Source of the DNA: Chlorobiota bacterium
Lineage (GTDB): Bacteria; Bacteroidota; Bacteroidia; Bacteroidales; F082
DNA: 47,240 nucleotides
Direction: 5' to 3'
Assembly (NCBI GenBank): GCA_013151215.1
Contig: JAADIS010000124.1
Coordinates: 12,424 to 59,663, forward strand
The notes beneath the pieces were generated by a model, which was not told the origin of the DNA, did not search any database, and saw only the letters and a program-made list of their open reading frames with translations. The position numbers and the translations under genes are program-made. Positions 1 through 8,729 of this stretch are shown piece by piece. The number at the start of each line of letters is the position of its first letter. Within the stretch, counting starts at the first letter, position 1.

Positions 1-738
1 CAAAACTTCGCCAAGGCTTTCGATGTAACTTTCGTTACAAAAGAAAACAAACAAGAACTTGTATGGGCTACCTCATGGGGTGTTTCAACAAGGCTTATGG
101 GTGCTTTGGTAATGGCCCATTCCGATGACAACGGCCTTGTACTGCCTCCAAAACTTGCTCCTATTCAAGTAGTTATAGTTCCTATTTTCCGCAAGGAAGA
201 AGAACTCGCTGCCATTAGCGAAAAGGTGGGGACACTCATCGAGAAACTTAAAGGCAAAGGTATCTCGGTCAAGTTCGACGACAGGGACACTCATAAACCT
301 GGTTTCAAATTTGCAGAATGGGAGCTCAAAGGCGTCCCCGTCCGCCTGGCAATAGGCCCGAGGGACCTTGCAAACGGAACTGTCGAAGTTGCCCGTCGCG
401 ACACTATGGAGAAAGATATCCTTCAAATGGAAGGTATCGATGACAAAATTGAGAACCTCCTTGTGCAAATTCAGAAAAATATTTTCCAAAAAGCATTTGA
501 TTTCCGTGCAAACAATACTTTCAATGTTGACACCTGGGAAGAATTCAAAGCACAGATCGAAAAAGGCGGATTTATTTATGCCCATTGGGACGGCACTGCC
601 GAAACCGAACAAAAGATAAAGGAAGAAACCAAAGCCACTATCCGATCCATACCTATCGATGGTAAAATGGAGGAGGGCAAATGTATCTATACGGGAAACC
701 CTTCTAAGCAAAGAGTGGTTTTCGCCAGGGCATATTAA
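1..738 (+). CDS. proS: Prolyl-tRNA synthetase, C-terminal part (5' end outside window)
   Basis: Charges tRNA-Pro with proline in the cytoplasm. The frame is open from base 1 to a TAA at 736-738, giving the last 245 residues; the start lies upstream of the window. Visible are the class II motif 3 region ([18 protein letters not shown], about residues 26-43 of the fragment), then the anticodon-binding domain ([12 protein letters not shown] onward). The C-terminal domain ends in FARAY, as in the archaeal/eukaryote-like (short) ProS class that ends in tyrosine. It converges on glyA with about 200 bp between, where a shared terminator lies. Family assignment is firm; only the N-terminal truncation by the window edge is unusual. 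Confidence 0.95.
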   Translation, partial: QNFAKAFDVTFVTKENKQELVWATSWGVSTRLMGALVMAHSDDNGLVLPPKLAPIQVVIVPIFRKEEELAAISEKVGTLIEKLKGKGISVKFDDRDTHKPGFKFAEWELKGVPVRLAIGPRDLANGTVEVARRDTMEKDILQMEGIDDKIENLLVQIQKNIFQKAFDFRANNTFNVDTWEEFKAQIEKGGFIYAHWDGTAETEQKIKEETKATIRSIPIDGKMEEGKCIYTGNPSKQRVVFARAY

Positions 739-889
739 TTTAACTATCAATGCGTTATAGGTTTTGTAAATTTATATAAGCCTATAATTAATTTCTTCAA
801 ATCATGACACATATTCTATATGGCACGACCTCAGGGAGGTTGTATGCCTATAGAAAAACAAAACCTTCTTAATGATCGTATGCTGAAAC

Positions 890-926
890 AAAAAAAACCG
901 CTTCATCAAGATGAAACGGTCTTTTT
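890..926. terminator. Bidirectional intrinsic terminator between proS and glyA
   Basis: An 11-bp stem (897-907 with 910-920, one mismatch) has an A-run on its left (890-896) and a T-run on its right (922-926). It can therefore end transcripts from both convergent genes. Confidence 0.75.
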
Positions 927-944
927 ATATCGCAAAATTTATTT

Positions 945-2225
945 TTAATAAGCGAAGAGTGGTAAATCGCTCATCATGTCATTTACTCTTTTTCTTACGG
1001 AATCAACAACCCCAGCATCTTCAATATTACTTATTACTTCATCAATAAGCTCTACTATGGGCTCCATCTGGTTTTCTTTTAAACCGCGAGTTGTAATGGC
1101 CGGAGTACCCACTCTTAAACCACTAGTCTGGAATGGTGAACGGCTATCGAAAGGCACCATGTTTTTATTGATGGTTATATCTGCTTTAACAAGTGCGTTT
1201 TCCACTATTTTTCCCGTGATATCAGGGAATTTACTTCTTAGGTCTATCAACATCAGATGGTTATCGGTTCCGTTGGAAATAACTTTATAACCCTTATCGG
1301 TAAAAGCTTTCGACATGACCTCTGCATTTTTCTTCACTTGAAGGATATACTCAAAATATTCATCGGTCAGGGCTTCGCCAAAGGCAACCGCTTTTGCGGC
1401 AATAACATGCTCCAGGGGACCGCCTTGTATTCCTGGGAAAACAGCTGAATTAAGTACTGTTGACATCATTTTAGTTACCCCTTTAGGCGTTTTCAAGCCC
1501 CAAGGGTTTTCAAAATCCTCACCCATTAAAATAAGCCCCCCTCGGGGTCCGCGAAGAGTTTTATGGGTTGTAGTTGTTACAATATGACAATACTCAATGG
1601 GATCGTTAAGAATACCTTTTGCTATCAAGCCTGAGGGATGTGAGATATCGGCCATTAGTATGGCTCCAACCTGATCGGCAATATCGCGCATGCGCTCATA
1701 ATCCCAGTCGCGCGAATATGCCGATGCGCCTGCGATTATCATCTTTGGCTTATCTTTTAGGGCTAGGACTTCCATCTCATCATAGTCAACTGTCCCTGTT
1801 TCCTCTTTTACCTTATATGCAATTGGATTATAAAGGATTCCCGAAGAATTAACGAAAGAGCCATGTGAAAGATGGCCGCCATGCGAAAGGTCGAGCCCCA
1901 TGAAAGTATCACCAGGTTTGAGGCAGGCCAGAAAAACGGCCATATTGGCCTGCGCTCCTGAGTGAGGCTGAACATTTGCATATTCCGCATCAAACAATTC
2001 ACAAGCACGATCTATTGCCAGCTGCTCACTCTGGTCAACGATTTCGCAACCGCCATAATATCTTTTGCCCGGATAACCCTCGGCATATTTATTTGTCATT
2101 ACCGATCCCATTGCGTCCAAAACCTGCTGGCTAACAAAGTTCTCCGATGCAATCAACTCGATGCCATGCATTTGGCGTTCTTTCTCCTGACTTATCAGGT
2201 CGAATATTTTATTGTCTCTTTCCAT
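945..2225 (-). CDS. glyA: Serine hydroxymethyltransferase
   Basis: Interconverts serine and glycine with tetrahydrofolate as one-carbon carrier; a cytoplasmic PLP enzyme. The 426-residue length is normal. The PLP lysine lies in the signature [14 protein letters not shown]. The N-terminal stretch [13 protein letters not shown] and the motif [13 protein letters not shown] are those of bacterial SHMT. The ATG at 2225 directly precedes [11 protein letters not shown] and is the natural start. Transcription runs toward proS and probably ends at the shared hairpin near 910. Upstream (2226 onward) is repeat-rich DNA, so the gene is probably expressed alone. Confidence 0.97.
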   Translation of the reverse strand: MERDNKIFDLISQEKERQMHGIELIASENFVSQQVLDAMGSVMTNKYAEGYPGKRYYGGCEIVDQSEQLAIDRACELFDAEYANVQPHSGAQANMAVFLACLKPGDTFMGLDLSHGGHLSHGSFVNSSGILYNPIAYKVKEETGTVDYDEMEVLALKDKPKMIIAGASAYSRDWDYERMRDIADQVGAILMADISHPSGLIAKGILNDPIEYCHIVTTTTHKTLRGPRGGLILMGEDFENPWGLKTPKGVTKMMSTVLNSAVFPGIQGGPLEHVIAAKAVAFGEALTDEYFEYILQVKKNAEVMSKAFTDKGYKVISNGTDNHLMLIDLRSKFPDITGKIVENALVKADITINKNMVPFDSRSPFQTSGLRVGTPAITTRGLKENQMEPIVELIDEVISNIEDAGVVDSVRKRVNDMMSDLPLFAY

Positions 2226-2374
2226 TTTGCAAGAGTATTTTATTAGTTTTAAATCGCTTGCAAAGGTAGAAAAAAATCTATCTGTCGCCGGATAGGATTT
2301 TACCCTGAATTGGCAATAAAGAATCCTTAACCAGTGTTCGTCCCAGAAGCTCGGGCTTCAAAAAATGGGATATC

Positions 2375-2444
2375 GAGTTATGAATTATGAATTACGAATT
2401 ATGAATTATGAGTTATGAGTTATGAATTATGAGTTATGAATTAT
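2375..2444. repeat. Ten-copy 7-bp tandem repeat (GAATTAT/GAGTTAT)
   Basis: Ten consecutive heptamers (GAATTAT, GAGTTAT, one GAATTAC) run without interruption, about 150 bp upstream of the glyA start. The period is 7, so a copy change would shift any frame running through it; no gene appears to cross it. Confidence 0.9.
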
Positions 2445-2519
2445 GAAGTTTATGGGGAACATGAAACACAATGTTTAATATTCAAAAAAGGAATGCCGAA
2501 TGTCTTGATTGCCACGAAT

Positions 2520-2694
2520 GCACGAATGGCCTTAGTTGCCACGAATGCACGAATGGTCCTGTTTGCAAGGTATGCACGAATGGCCTTAGTTGCCACGAAT
2601 GCACGAATGGTTCTGTTTGCAAGGTATGCACGAATGGCCTTAGTTGCCACGAATGCACGAATGGTTCTGTTTGCAAGGTATGCACGAATGGTTC
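2520..2694. repeat. 54-bp tandem repeat, three copies, built from two 27-bp halves
   Basis: Units are 2520-2573, 2574-2627 and 2628-2681, with a partial fourth to 2694. Each 54-bp unit is two related 27-mers, both starting GCACGAATGG. The copies differ by a single base (TCCTG versus TTCTG). The array abuts the 3' end of the decayed T9SS gene. All frames are open because 27 is a multiple of 3, so openness here is not evidence of coding. Confidence 0.93.
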
Positions 2695-3032
2695 CTATCT
2701 GTTTTTGACAAACTTCCCCGTTTGCAATAATTTCCCTTTTTCGTAGAGCGAGATTGAATATATGCCGCTTTTGGAGGTGAGTATTGAAACAATTTTCGTC
2801 ATAACAAATTTCTGTTATTGTCTAATCTCATTGTTAGTCCCGAATTTATAGTTTTATCATTGTGATGCCATATTTTTGTACCTGTTACAACTAATCCTTC
2901 ATCATATGTTTCATTTACATCCTTTAGTACAGTTAAATCGTTAAAAACTTTTGGCCACAACGTATCCTGTTCAAAGGACAAGAACGGGCCTGAGGTTAAA
3001 CAAATAATCAAAATATTCCTGAATAATTTCAT
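2695..3032 (-). pseudogene. Remnant of a T9SS-secreted protein: N-terminus joined to the end of the sorting domain
   Basis: From ATG 3032 a 77-residue frame begins with a signal peptide (MKLFRNILIICLTSGPFLSF). It continues with WPKVFNDLTVLKDVNETYDEG and LVVTGTK, which resembles the opening of large Bacteroidota cargo proteins with a TYDxGxxxTG pattern. It stops at 2799. In a shifted frame just downstream (about 2796 to TAG at 2695) the translation reads ILTSKSGIYSISLYEKGKLL then QTGKFVKN. That is the end of a type A T9SS C-terminal sorting domain. The middle of the protein is missing and the two ends are out of frame, so this looks like an internal deletion with frameshift. The N-terminal match is moderate; the sorting-domain match is good. 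Confidence 0.7.
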
Positions 3033-3277
3033 AATGCGGTTTTATAAATGCCCCCCTGTTTATTACAGGAAACCATGATTGTTGTTCCTAATTAGTCAGG
3101 GCGCATCAAAGGTAGGGAATATTTCTTGGAAATTAAGCAGTGAATTGATTTTTATCTGACCGGAAAGAATCTTTTTGTTAATACTATTGTTAATCCGACC
3201 CCATAGGCCGAAGCTTTCCACATATCAGGTTTGCGCTACAGCAAACTACAAATACAAGAAGGCTTCCAATAATTAAT

Positions 3278-3285
3278 TATTTTTG
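3278..3285 (+). promoter_or_regulatory. -7 element TATTTTTG for the M16 pair
   Basis: A perfect TAnnTTTG sits 4 bp before the ATG at 3290, so the leader would be very short. No clear TTG is seen at the usual distance upstream. Confidence 0.45.
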
Positions 3286-3289
3286 CCCC

Positions 3290-4528
3290 ATGATTAAATT
3301 TGATAAAACCACTCTCGCCAACGGGCTTAAGGTTATTGTGCACCAGGACAAGAGCACTCCCATTGTAGCGATGAACATAATATATAAGGTGGGCTCGCGG
3401 GACGAAACCCCCGAAAAAACAGGTTTCGCCCACCTTTTCGAGCACCTCATGTTCGGGGGTTCGGTAAACATACCGAAATATGACACTCCTCTGCAGAACG
3501 CGGGCGGGGAGAACAATGCGTTCACAAACAACGATTTCACCGATTATTATCTCACATTGCCAAAAAGCAATCTTGAAACCGCTTTCTGGCTCGAGTCCGA
3601 CAGGATGCTTTCGCTGGCATTTTCCGAGAAAAGCCTGAAAGTACAACGGCAGGTGGTCGTTGAGGAGTTCAAACAAAACTATCTTAACCAGCCTTATGGC
3701 GATGTCTATCTGTTGCTAAAGCCTCTGGCTTTCAAAAAACATCCTTATCGCTGGAATACTATCGGCAAGGAAATATCTCATATCGAAAATGCCACTATGG
3801 AAGAGGTGAAGGATTTCTATTCGAGATATTATAATCCGGATAACGCTATACTCAGCATAGCAGGCAATGTTGATGCCGACGATATCTATAAGTTGAGCGA
3901 AAAATGGTTCGGCGGGATCAAATCGGGGGGAAATCATAAAAACATTTACGACAAAGAGCCTGTGCAACTCGAAGACAGGGAATTGACCGTAGAACGAAGA
4001 GTTCCTCAAAACGCTGTCTATTTCGCCTGGCTTATGGACGAGAGGAACTCACCCGGTTTTTATATCACCGACCTGATTTCCGATATCTTGTCCAACGGCA
4101 ATTCATCGCGCCTGTTCGATAGGTTGGTGAAAGAACGGAAAATGTTTTCCGAGCTAAACGCTTTTGTTTCAGGCGATATCGACAATGGTCTTTTTATTAT
4201 CAGCGGAAAACTGATCAACGGCTTTACCGCTGACGAGGCCGAGGCTGCCATCGACGAACAGCTTGATGAATTGAAGACCAAGCTTGTAAATGACGAGGAA
4301 CTTGAGAAAGTAAAGAACAAGATAGAGGCAAACCTGGTTTTTTCCAGTCTGTCAGTCCTAAACAAGGCAATGAACCTGGCATATTACGAACTTCTTGAAG
4401 ACGCTTTGCTCTTAAACAAGGAAAAAGAAAACTATGCCGCCGTCTCAAAATCCGATATTAGGGAAAAAGCAAAGGCGCTGTTCGCCCAAGGCAAAAAAAA
4501 CAAATTGGTTTATCTTGCTAAAAACTAA
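3290..4528 (+). CDS. M16 zinc peptidase, catalytic subunit
   Basis: Insulinase/mitochondrial-processing-peptidase family enzyme that degrades or processes peptides in a clam-shell chamber. The zinc motif HLFEH (HxxEH, residues 48-52) is intact, and a downstream acidic VVVEEF supplies the usual third ligand region. At 412 residues it is the half-size form, which works as a heterodimer. The partner is the next gene, 5 bp away, so the two are one operon. No signal peptide is evident at the N-terminus (MIKFDKTTLANGLKVIV), so cytoplasmic location is likely. Family is certain; substrate is unknown. Confidence 0.93.
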   Translation: MIKFDKTTLANGLKVIVHQDKSTPIVAMNIIYKVGSRDETPEKTGFAHLFEHLMFGGSVNIPKYDTPLQNAGGENNAFTNNDFTDYYLTLPKSNLETAFWLESDRMLSLAFSEKSLKVQRQVVVEEFKQNYLNQPYGDVYLLLKPLAFKKHPYRWNTIGKEISHIENATMEEVKDFYSRYYNPDNAILSIAGNVDADDIYKLSEKWFGGIKSGGNHKNIYDKEPVQLEDRELTVERRVPQNAVYFAWLMDERNSPGFYITDLISDILSNGNSSRLFDRLVKERKMFSELNAFVSGDIDNGLFIISGKLINGFTADEAEAAIDEQLDELKTKLVNDEELEKVKNKIEANLVFSSLSVLNKAMNLAYYELLEDALLLNKEKENYAAVSKSDIREKAKALFAQGKKNKLVYLAKN

Positions 4529-4533
4529 AAAAA

Positions 4534-5856
4534 ATGCAACATAATATATTTCCCGACAGGCAGTTAGTGCCGCAAAACAATCGCATTGAAGAACTCTCGC
4601 TGCAAAACCCCCAACACCAAAGGCTTGACAATAAACTCGACCTTTATTTAATTGAAGCTGGTGACGAGGATGTTGTGAGAGTTGATTTGGTAATAAATGC
4701 CGGATCCGTGCATCAACCGAAAAAACTCTGCGCTTCATTCACCAACGCTTTGGTCAAGGAAGGGACTAAAAACCTTAGTTCGGATCAAATTGCCCGCCTA
4801 CTTGATTTCTATGGTGCTTATCTGAACACATCCATCAGCAAGGACAAAGCTGTAATAAGCTTGTTTTCCCTGACCAAGCATCTTGAGAAACTGCTTCCTT
4901 TGTTCAAGGAAATCATCACCCAACCCGTTTACCCGCTGCATGAGTTCGAAGTTCATCGTGACAGGAGCAGGCAGGAATTTTTAATAAACTCGGAAAAAGC
5001 AAGGCATATTGCCAATCGCGAATTCAACAAACTTATTTTTGGAGGGAATAGCGCATATGGCCAATATTTAAAAATTAACGATTACGAGCTCCTTCACAAA
5101 GAGGATTTAACGCTTTTTCACTCAAGTTATTATACGCCGCAAAATTCATATCTTATTGTTAGCGGAAAACCTGATGGCAACAGTAAAAAACTAATTGTTG
5201 ATTTATTTGGCAATTCATGGCCGCGAACAAGCTCCTTTACCAAAGCACCCACCAATATAACGTCTGACCCCTTCAAAGGGGAAGTGCTGATAAAAAAAGA
5301 CGATTTTATGCAATCGGCCCTGAGAATAGGCAAAAGAGTTATTGGCAAGCTTGACCCGGACTACCCCAAACTTTTATTTACCAACACCGTCCTGGGCGGT
5401 TACTTCGGCTCACGGCTGATGACGAACCTCAGGGAGGACAAAGGAATGACTTATGGAATTCATTCGTATATGTCGAATTTTAAACATGCCTCTTATTTTA
5501 GCATAGCCGCAGAAGTAAAGACCGAGCAAACATCGGCAGCCATTGCCGAGATAAAAAAGGAAATAAACATCTTGCAAAACGACAAAATAAGCAAGGACGA
5601 ACTAATATTGGTAAAAAACTATATTTACGGTAATTTTTTAAAGAATTTCGACGGGCCCTTCGCTCTGGCTGAAATGTTCCGCTCGGCAAGGGACATTGAA
5701 AAAAACTTTGATTTTTTTAATCGAAACCTGACCGAGATCATGACCTTGACCGCTGACGACCTTCTGACAACGGCTCAAAAGCATCTCGACATAAACGATA
5801 TGTGTAGTTTAGTAGTTGGTAATGAGCCAAATGACAAAACCCCCAAACGTGAGTAA
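4534..5856 (+). CDS. M16 peptidase, non-catalytic partner subunit
   Basis: This 440-residue protein has the M16 fold (LVINAGSVHQPKKLCASFTN, and later GYFGSRLMTNLREDKGMTYG, the family's conserved GxxxSRLxxxxRE region). At the position of the zinc motif it reads SFTNALVKEGT, with no HxxEH. It is therefore the structural subunit that completes the chamber with the preceding catalytic protein. The 5-bp gap from that gene and overlap with the following CPBP protease suggest translational coupling. Confidence 0.9.
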   Translation: MQHNIFPDRQLVPQNNRIEELSLQNPQHQRLDNKLDLYLIEAGDEDVVRVDLVINAGSVHQPKKLCASFTNALVKEGTKNLSSDQIARLLDFYGAYLNTSISKDKAVISLFSLTKHLEKLLPLFKEIITQPVYPLHEFEVHRDRSRQEFLINSEKARHIANREFNKLIFGGNSAYGQYLKINDYELLHKEDLTLFHSSYYTPQNSYLIVSGKPDGNSKKLIVDLFGNSWPRTSSFTKAPTNITSDPFKGEVLIKKDDFMQSALRIGKRVIGKLDPDYPKLLFTNTVLGGYFGSRLMTNLREDKGMTYGIHSYMSNFKHASYFSIAAEVKTEQTSAAIAEIKKEINILQNDKISKDELILVKNYIYGNFLKNFDGPFALAEMFRSARDIEKNFDFFNRNLTEIMTLTADDLLTTAQKHLDINDMCSLVVGNEPNDKTPKRE

Positions 5857-6619
5857 GGAAAATAAGCACATATTGATGCTGGCAGGTTTTTTCGGCTTGT
5901 ATTTTCTGTTAAACAGATTGTTCTTTGCCGATATATATTATTTCATAAACGATATTGTCAATCTTTATTTCATCAGTTTCCTCTTGGCTTATATCATTGT
6001 CGGGATACCCCTCTTGGGCTTTGTTTACACCAGCAACAACAAAAGCATCTTAAAGCCGCTGGGATTGGAAGGGAATGCTTTAAAAGCCGTTTTATATTCA
6101 TTTTTATTTACGATCCCTATGTTTGCCGGCTCCGGGATCATAAGCGGTTTTAGCTTTGGCATAAGCGGGGAGCGTTTTTGGTTTTATTGTGTTTTCGCCG
6201 CATTTTTCGAGGAACTTTATTATAGGGGTATTTTTTTCGGCCAATTATATAGAAAGACAAGGCTTGGGTTTTTGCCGGCGCTGTTTTTCAGCGCTGTGGT
6301 TTTTGCTTCCCTGCATCTCTACCAGAGCAACGCCTTTTATACTATGCTCGGTATTTTCCTGACTACCTTCCTCGGGGCCGGCTTGTTCGCATGGCTTTAT
6401 GTCGAATGGGGTTATAACTTATGGATTTCGATAGCGATGCACTTCTTCATGAACCTCTCGTGGGAGATATTCTCGATTTCCGAAAATGCCCTGGGAAACC
6501 TAAGTGCCAACTGGTTTAGGCTTGTTACGATAGTTTTGGCCATAGGGACGACCATAATCCTCAAGAAAAGGAAAGGCCTCGGGCTGGCGATCACAAAAAA
6601 GACCCTGTTCGTAAAATAG
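5831..6619 (+). CDS. CPBP-family intramembrane metalloprotease (CAAX-like)
   Basis: A multi-pass membrane protein of the Rce1/Abi type. The motifs are intact: EELYYR (EExxxR, about residues 127-132), FASLH (FxxxH, H162) and HFFMN (HxxxN, H204/N208). At least six hydrophobic segments are visible. Start choice: ATG 5831 gives MTKPPNVSKENK, a charged tail before the first helix. ATG 5822 and TTG 5816 are alternatives, and all overlap the end of the M16 gene. Family members process prenylated proteins in eukaryotes and bacteriocin-related peptides in bacteria. The role here is unknown, though the M16 neighbours suggest proteolysis in common. Confidence 0.88.
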   Translation: MTKPPNVSKENKHILMLAGFFGLYFLLNRLFFADIYYFINDIVNLYFISFLLAYIIVGIPLLGFVYTSNNKSILKPLGLEGNALKAVLYSFLFTIPMFAGSGIISGFSFGISGERFWFYCVFAAFFEELYYRGIFFGQLYRKTRLGFLPALFFSAVVFASLHLYQSNAFYTMLGIFLTTFLGAGLFAWLYVEWGYNLWISIAMHFFMNLSWEIFSISENALGNLSANWFRLVTIVLAIGTTIILKKRKGLGLAITKKTLFVK

Positions 6620-6620
6620 A

Positions 6621-7769
6621 TTAATCACATAATTTTTCCAGCCATGCAACAAGTTGGATTACAAGCAGATGGTAATCGTAATATTTCTTCGCGCGCGGAC
6701 GGCAGGATCGCGACATTTGTTTGCGCTGTCCAATGTTTTGGAGAAGATAGCGGATTTTCCTTCCTAGCTCTTGAGGGTTTCTTGGGGTCAGGATCCCTTC
6801 GGTAGGCGTAATTATCGATCCCACGCCCCCGCCTTCGTATGCAACCGTTGGTGTACCGCCCGCCAGGGCCTCGGCGTAAATAATCCCGAAATGTTCTTTT
6901 TTCTCTGGTGCTGCCACCAGGAGCGCGGCTTCGTTTATAAGCTTGGCCTTGTCTTCCGAAGAAACAAATCCGAGAAAACGTGCCCGTTCGCCTGCCTTTT
7001 CCTTTAGTTCTTGCTCCAGCTCACCCGCGCCTATAAAAACAGTGAGTGCCAAATCGGAGTATTCTTTGGAGGCTTCAACTACATTTTGCGGACCCTTGGA
7101 GGCCATAAGCGCACCCGGACATATTACATAATCACCTTTCAAGTCGTATTTTTCCCTTATGCCTTCACTGTTACCGGGCTTGAAATCCATGAGATCGACC
7201 CCGCAGGGCAGGACAAGGAATTTGTCGTCAGCTAAATCTATTAATGGCTTAACCAGCTCATCCCTGACATAATCGGTTGTAACCAAAAGCCCGTTTGCCT
7301 CTGTCAAGGCTGTTTTTATCATTTCCCAGTTTTCATCGTCCCAAAGACCGTGATGACGCGGCTCGATGCCCGTCCCATGGGCGAAAATCACATAAGGCTT
7401 CTTATTCCGCGAAGCGACATTATGGACTGCCACGGCACTTAAATTTGCATGATGGCCGATAACAACATCCACATCCCCTATAACATTTTCCAGCGCATTC
7501 TCATAATCGGGAAGATATGAGAGCATCTCTTCATGGGTCATGCGGGCCACTTGTTTCTGCCTGTCGCCTGCGGCCGGGAGATATTCGTGAACAGGTGTTA
7601 TATGAGTATGCAATTCGATGTCGATGCTTTCAGCCCCTTCTATGCCAGCTCCAATCGCAGGATGCATAAAATATACCTTATGCCCGAGCTTTATCAGGTG
7701 CCTGGCATGTTCACGGGCTACTTCACCGCTTCCTCTTCCTTTGTTCAAAAGTAAAATTGCAATATTCAT
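6621..7769 (-). CDS. Family 4 glycosyltransferase (GT-B)
   Basis: Transfers a sugar from an activated nucleotide donor to an unknown acceptor, probably at the inner face of the membrane. The N-terminal Rossmann half starts MNIAILLLNKGRGSGEVA, the linker VLPCGVDLMDFKPG is typical of GT4, and the donor site carries EHFGIIYAEALAGGTPTVA (the E-x7-E pattern). Length 382 is normal. It stands alone on the minus strand, converging on the CPBP gene with one base between the stop codons, so the acceptor cannot be inferred from neighbours. Confidence 0.9.
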   Translation of the reverse strand: MNIAILLLNKGRGSGEVAREHARHLIKLGHKVYFMHPAIGAGIEGAESIDIELHTHITPVHEYLPAAGDRQKQVARMTHEEMLSYLPDYENALENVIGDVDVVIGHHANLSAVAVHNVASRNKKPYVIFAHGTGIEPRHHGLWDDENWEMIKTALTEANGLLVTTDYVRDELVKPLIDLADDKFLVLPCGVDLMDFKPGNSEGIREKYDLKGDYVICPGALMASKGPQNVVEASKEYSDLALTVFIGAGELEQELKEKAGERARFLGFVSSEDKAKLINEAALLVAAPEKKEHFGIIYAEALAGGTPTVAYEGGGVGSIITPTEGILTPRNPQELGRKIRYLLQNIGQRKQMSRSCRPRAKKYYDYHLLVIQLVAWLEKLCD

Positions 7770-7924
7770 ATTTCGATTTTAATGTTTTTTTTTTGAGAAC
7801 GTAAAAATAATTAATTAATGCCATTATGGCCATTAGCAATAATTTTTTGAATAAAAATCCTAAATTAATGCGATTCCATTACTTGATATGAGAAATTATT
7901 TATAATTTGCCGAAAAAAAGTAAA

Positions 7925-8563
7925 ATGCATAAAATCCTTATTTCATTGATAGTCAGCCTGTTTTGCCTTGGAGGCTTAAGGGCTCAAACATCTTTTGATA
8001 ACTATACCGGCACACAAATAGCCTGGCAGATGAATCAAGTGCCTGAAGATTTCGAGCTGTTGCCCAGCAAAATGATCTTCACACAACGCTTGTTATGGGG
8101 AAGAAAAGGGCTGATGCGGAATTTTAACCGCTTCGGGCTAACTCCCGAAAAAAGAAAAAATGAACTAAAAGTAAGGAGGACGATGCTCAAGACCCACCAG
8201 ATAATGGGCTTCGTAACCATAGCCTCTATGTTGTCGCAGGTAATTGTCGGCGAGAGATTATATGACGGGGAGACTGGTTTGAAGGATACGCACGAGTTTT
8301 TGGCCGGGCTCACTAATATCACATATATTACCACAGCCTCCCTCTCCCTTTTTGCACCTCCTAAAATGATAGACGAGCCCAAGGGCTATAGCAAGCTAAA
8401 AGTCCACAGGATATTGGCAATAGTGCATATATCAGGAATGATAGCAACAAATATCCTGGCAGGCCTGGTGGAAGACAATCCCGGGCTTAGGCCATATCAT
8501 GCGGCTGCGGCGATAACAACATTTGCCTCGTTTACGGCTGCAATGATAGTTATTAAATTATAG
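7925..8563 (+). CDS. Small membrane protein with cytochrome b561-like histidine pattern
   Basis: From ATG 7925 the protein opens with a cleavable signal peptide (MHKILISLIVSLFCLGGLRAQ); an earlier TTG at 7907 would add charged residues before it and is less likely. After a soluble stretch there are four hydrophobic segments, each with a histidine near a helix end: KTHQIMG, DTHEFLAG, KVHRILAIVHISG and PYHAAAA. Such paired histidines are typical of b-type haem proteins of the b561 kind, but the overall match is only a pattern and no family is certain. 212 residues, monocistronic. Confidence 0.6.
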   Translation: MHKILISLIVSLFCLGGLRAQTSFDNYTGTQIAWQMNQVPEDFELLPSKMIFTQRLLWGRKGLMRNFNRFGLTPEKRKNELKVRRTMLKTHQIMGFVTIASMLSQVIVGERLYDGETGLKDTHEFLAGLTNITYITTASLSLFAPPKMIDEPKGYSKLKVHRILAIVHISGMIATNILAGLVEDNPGLRPYHAAAAITTFASFTAAMIVIKL

Positions 8564-8729
8564 AACCCCCCCAGCCTGACTATAAGGATGGCAGGTATTT
8601 ATTATATGTTTTTGCAAGTATTTGATGATAAGTACATTATGGAACTTTAACTGACTATTGAACAAAGCTATGTTAATTTATTAATATTTCGCCTTAAATT
8701 GAATAAAGAAGTTTCGTATTTTTACAATC

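Noticed and set aside
2508-2694. CRISPR array
   Set aside because: Units are contiguous with no unique spacers and no cas genes are near.
2450-2746. Several overlapping open frames on both strands across the 27/54-bp array
   Set aside because: Repeat length is a multiple of three and lacks stops in every frame, so openness is automatic.
3236-3676. A 146-codon frame antisense to the M16 gene
   Set aside because: It mirrors a well-conserved coding frame and has no recognisable domain or start signal.
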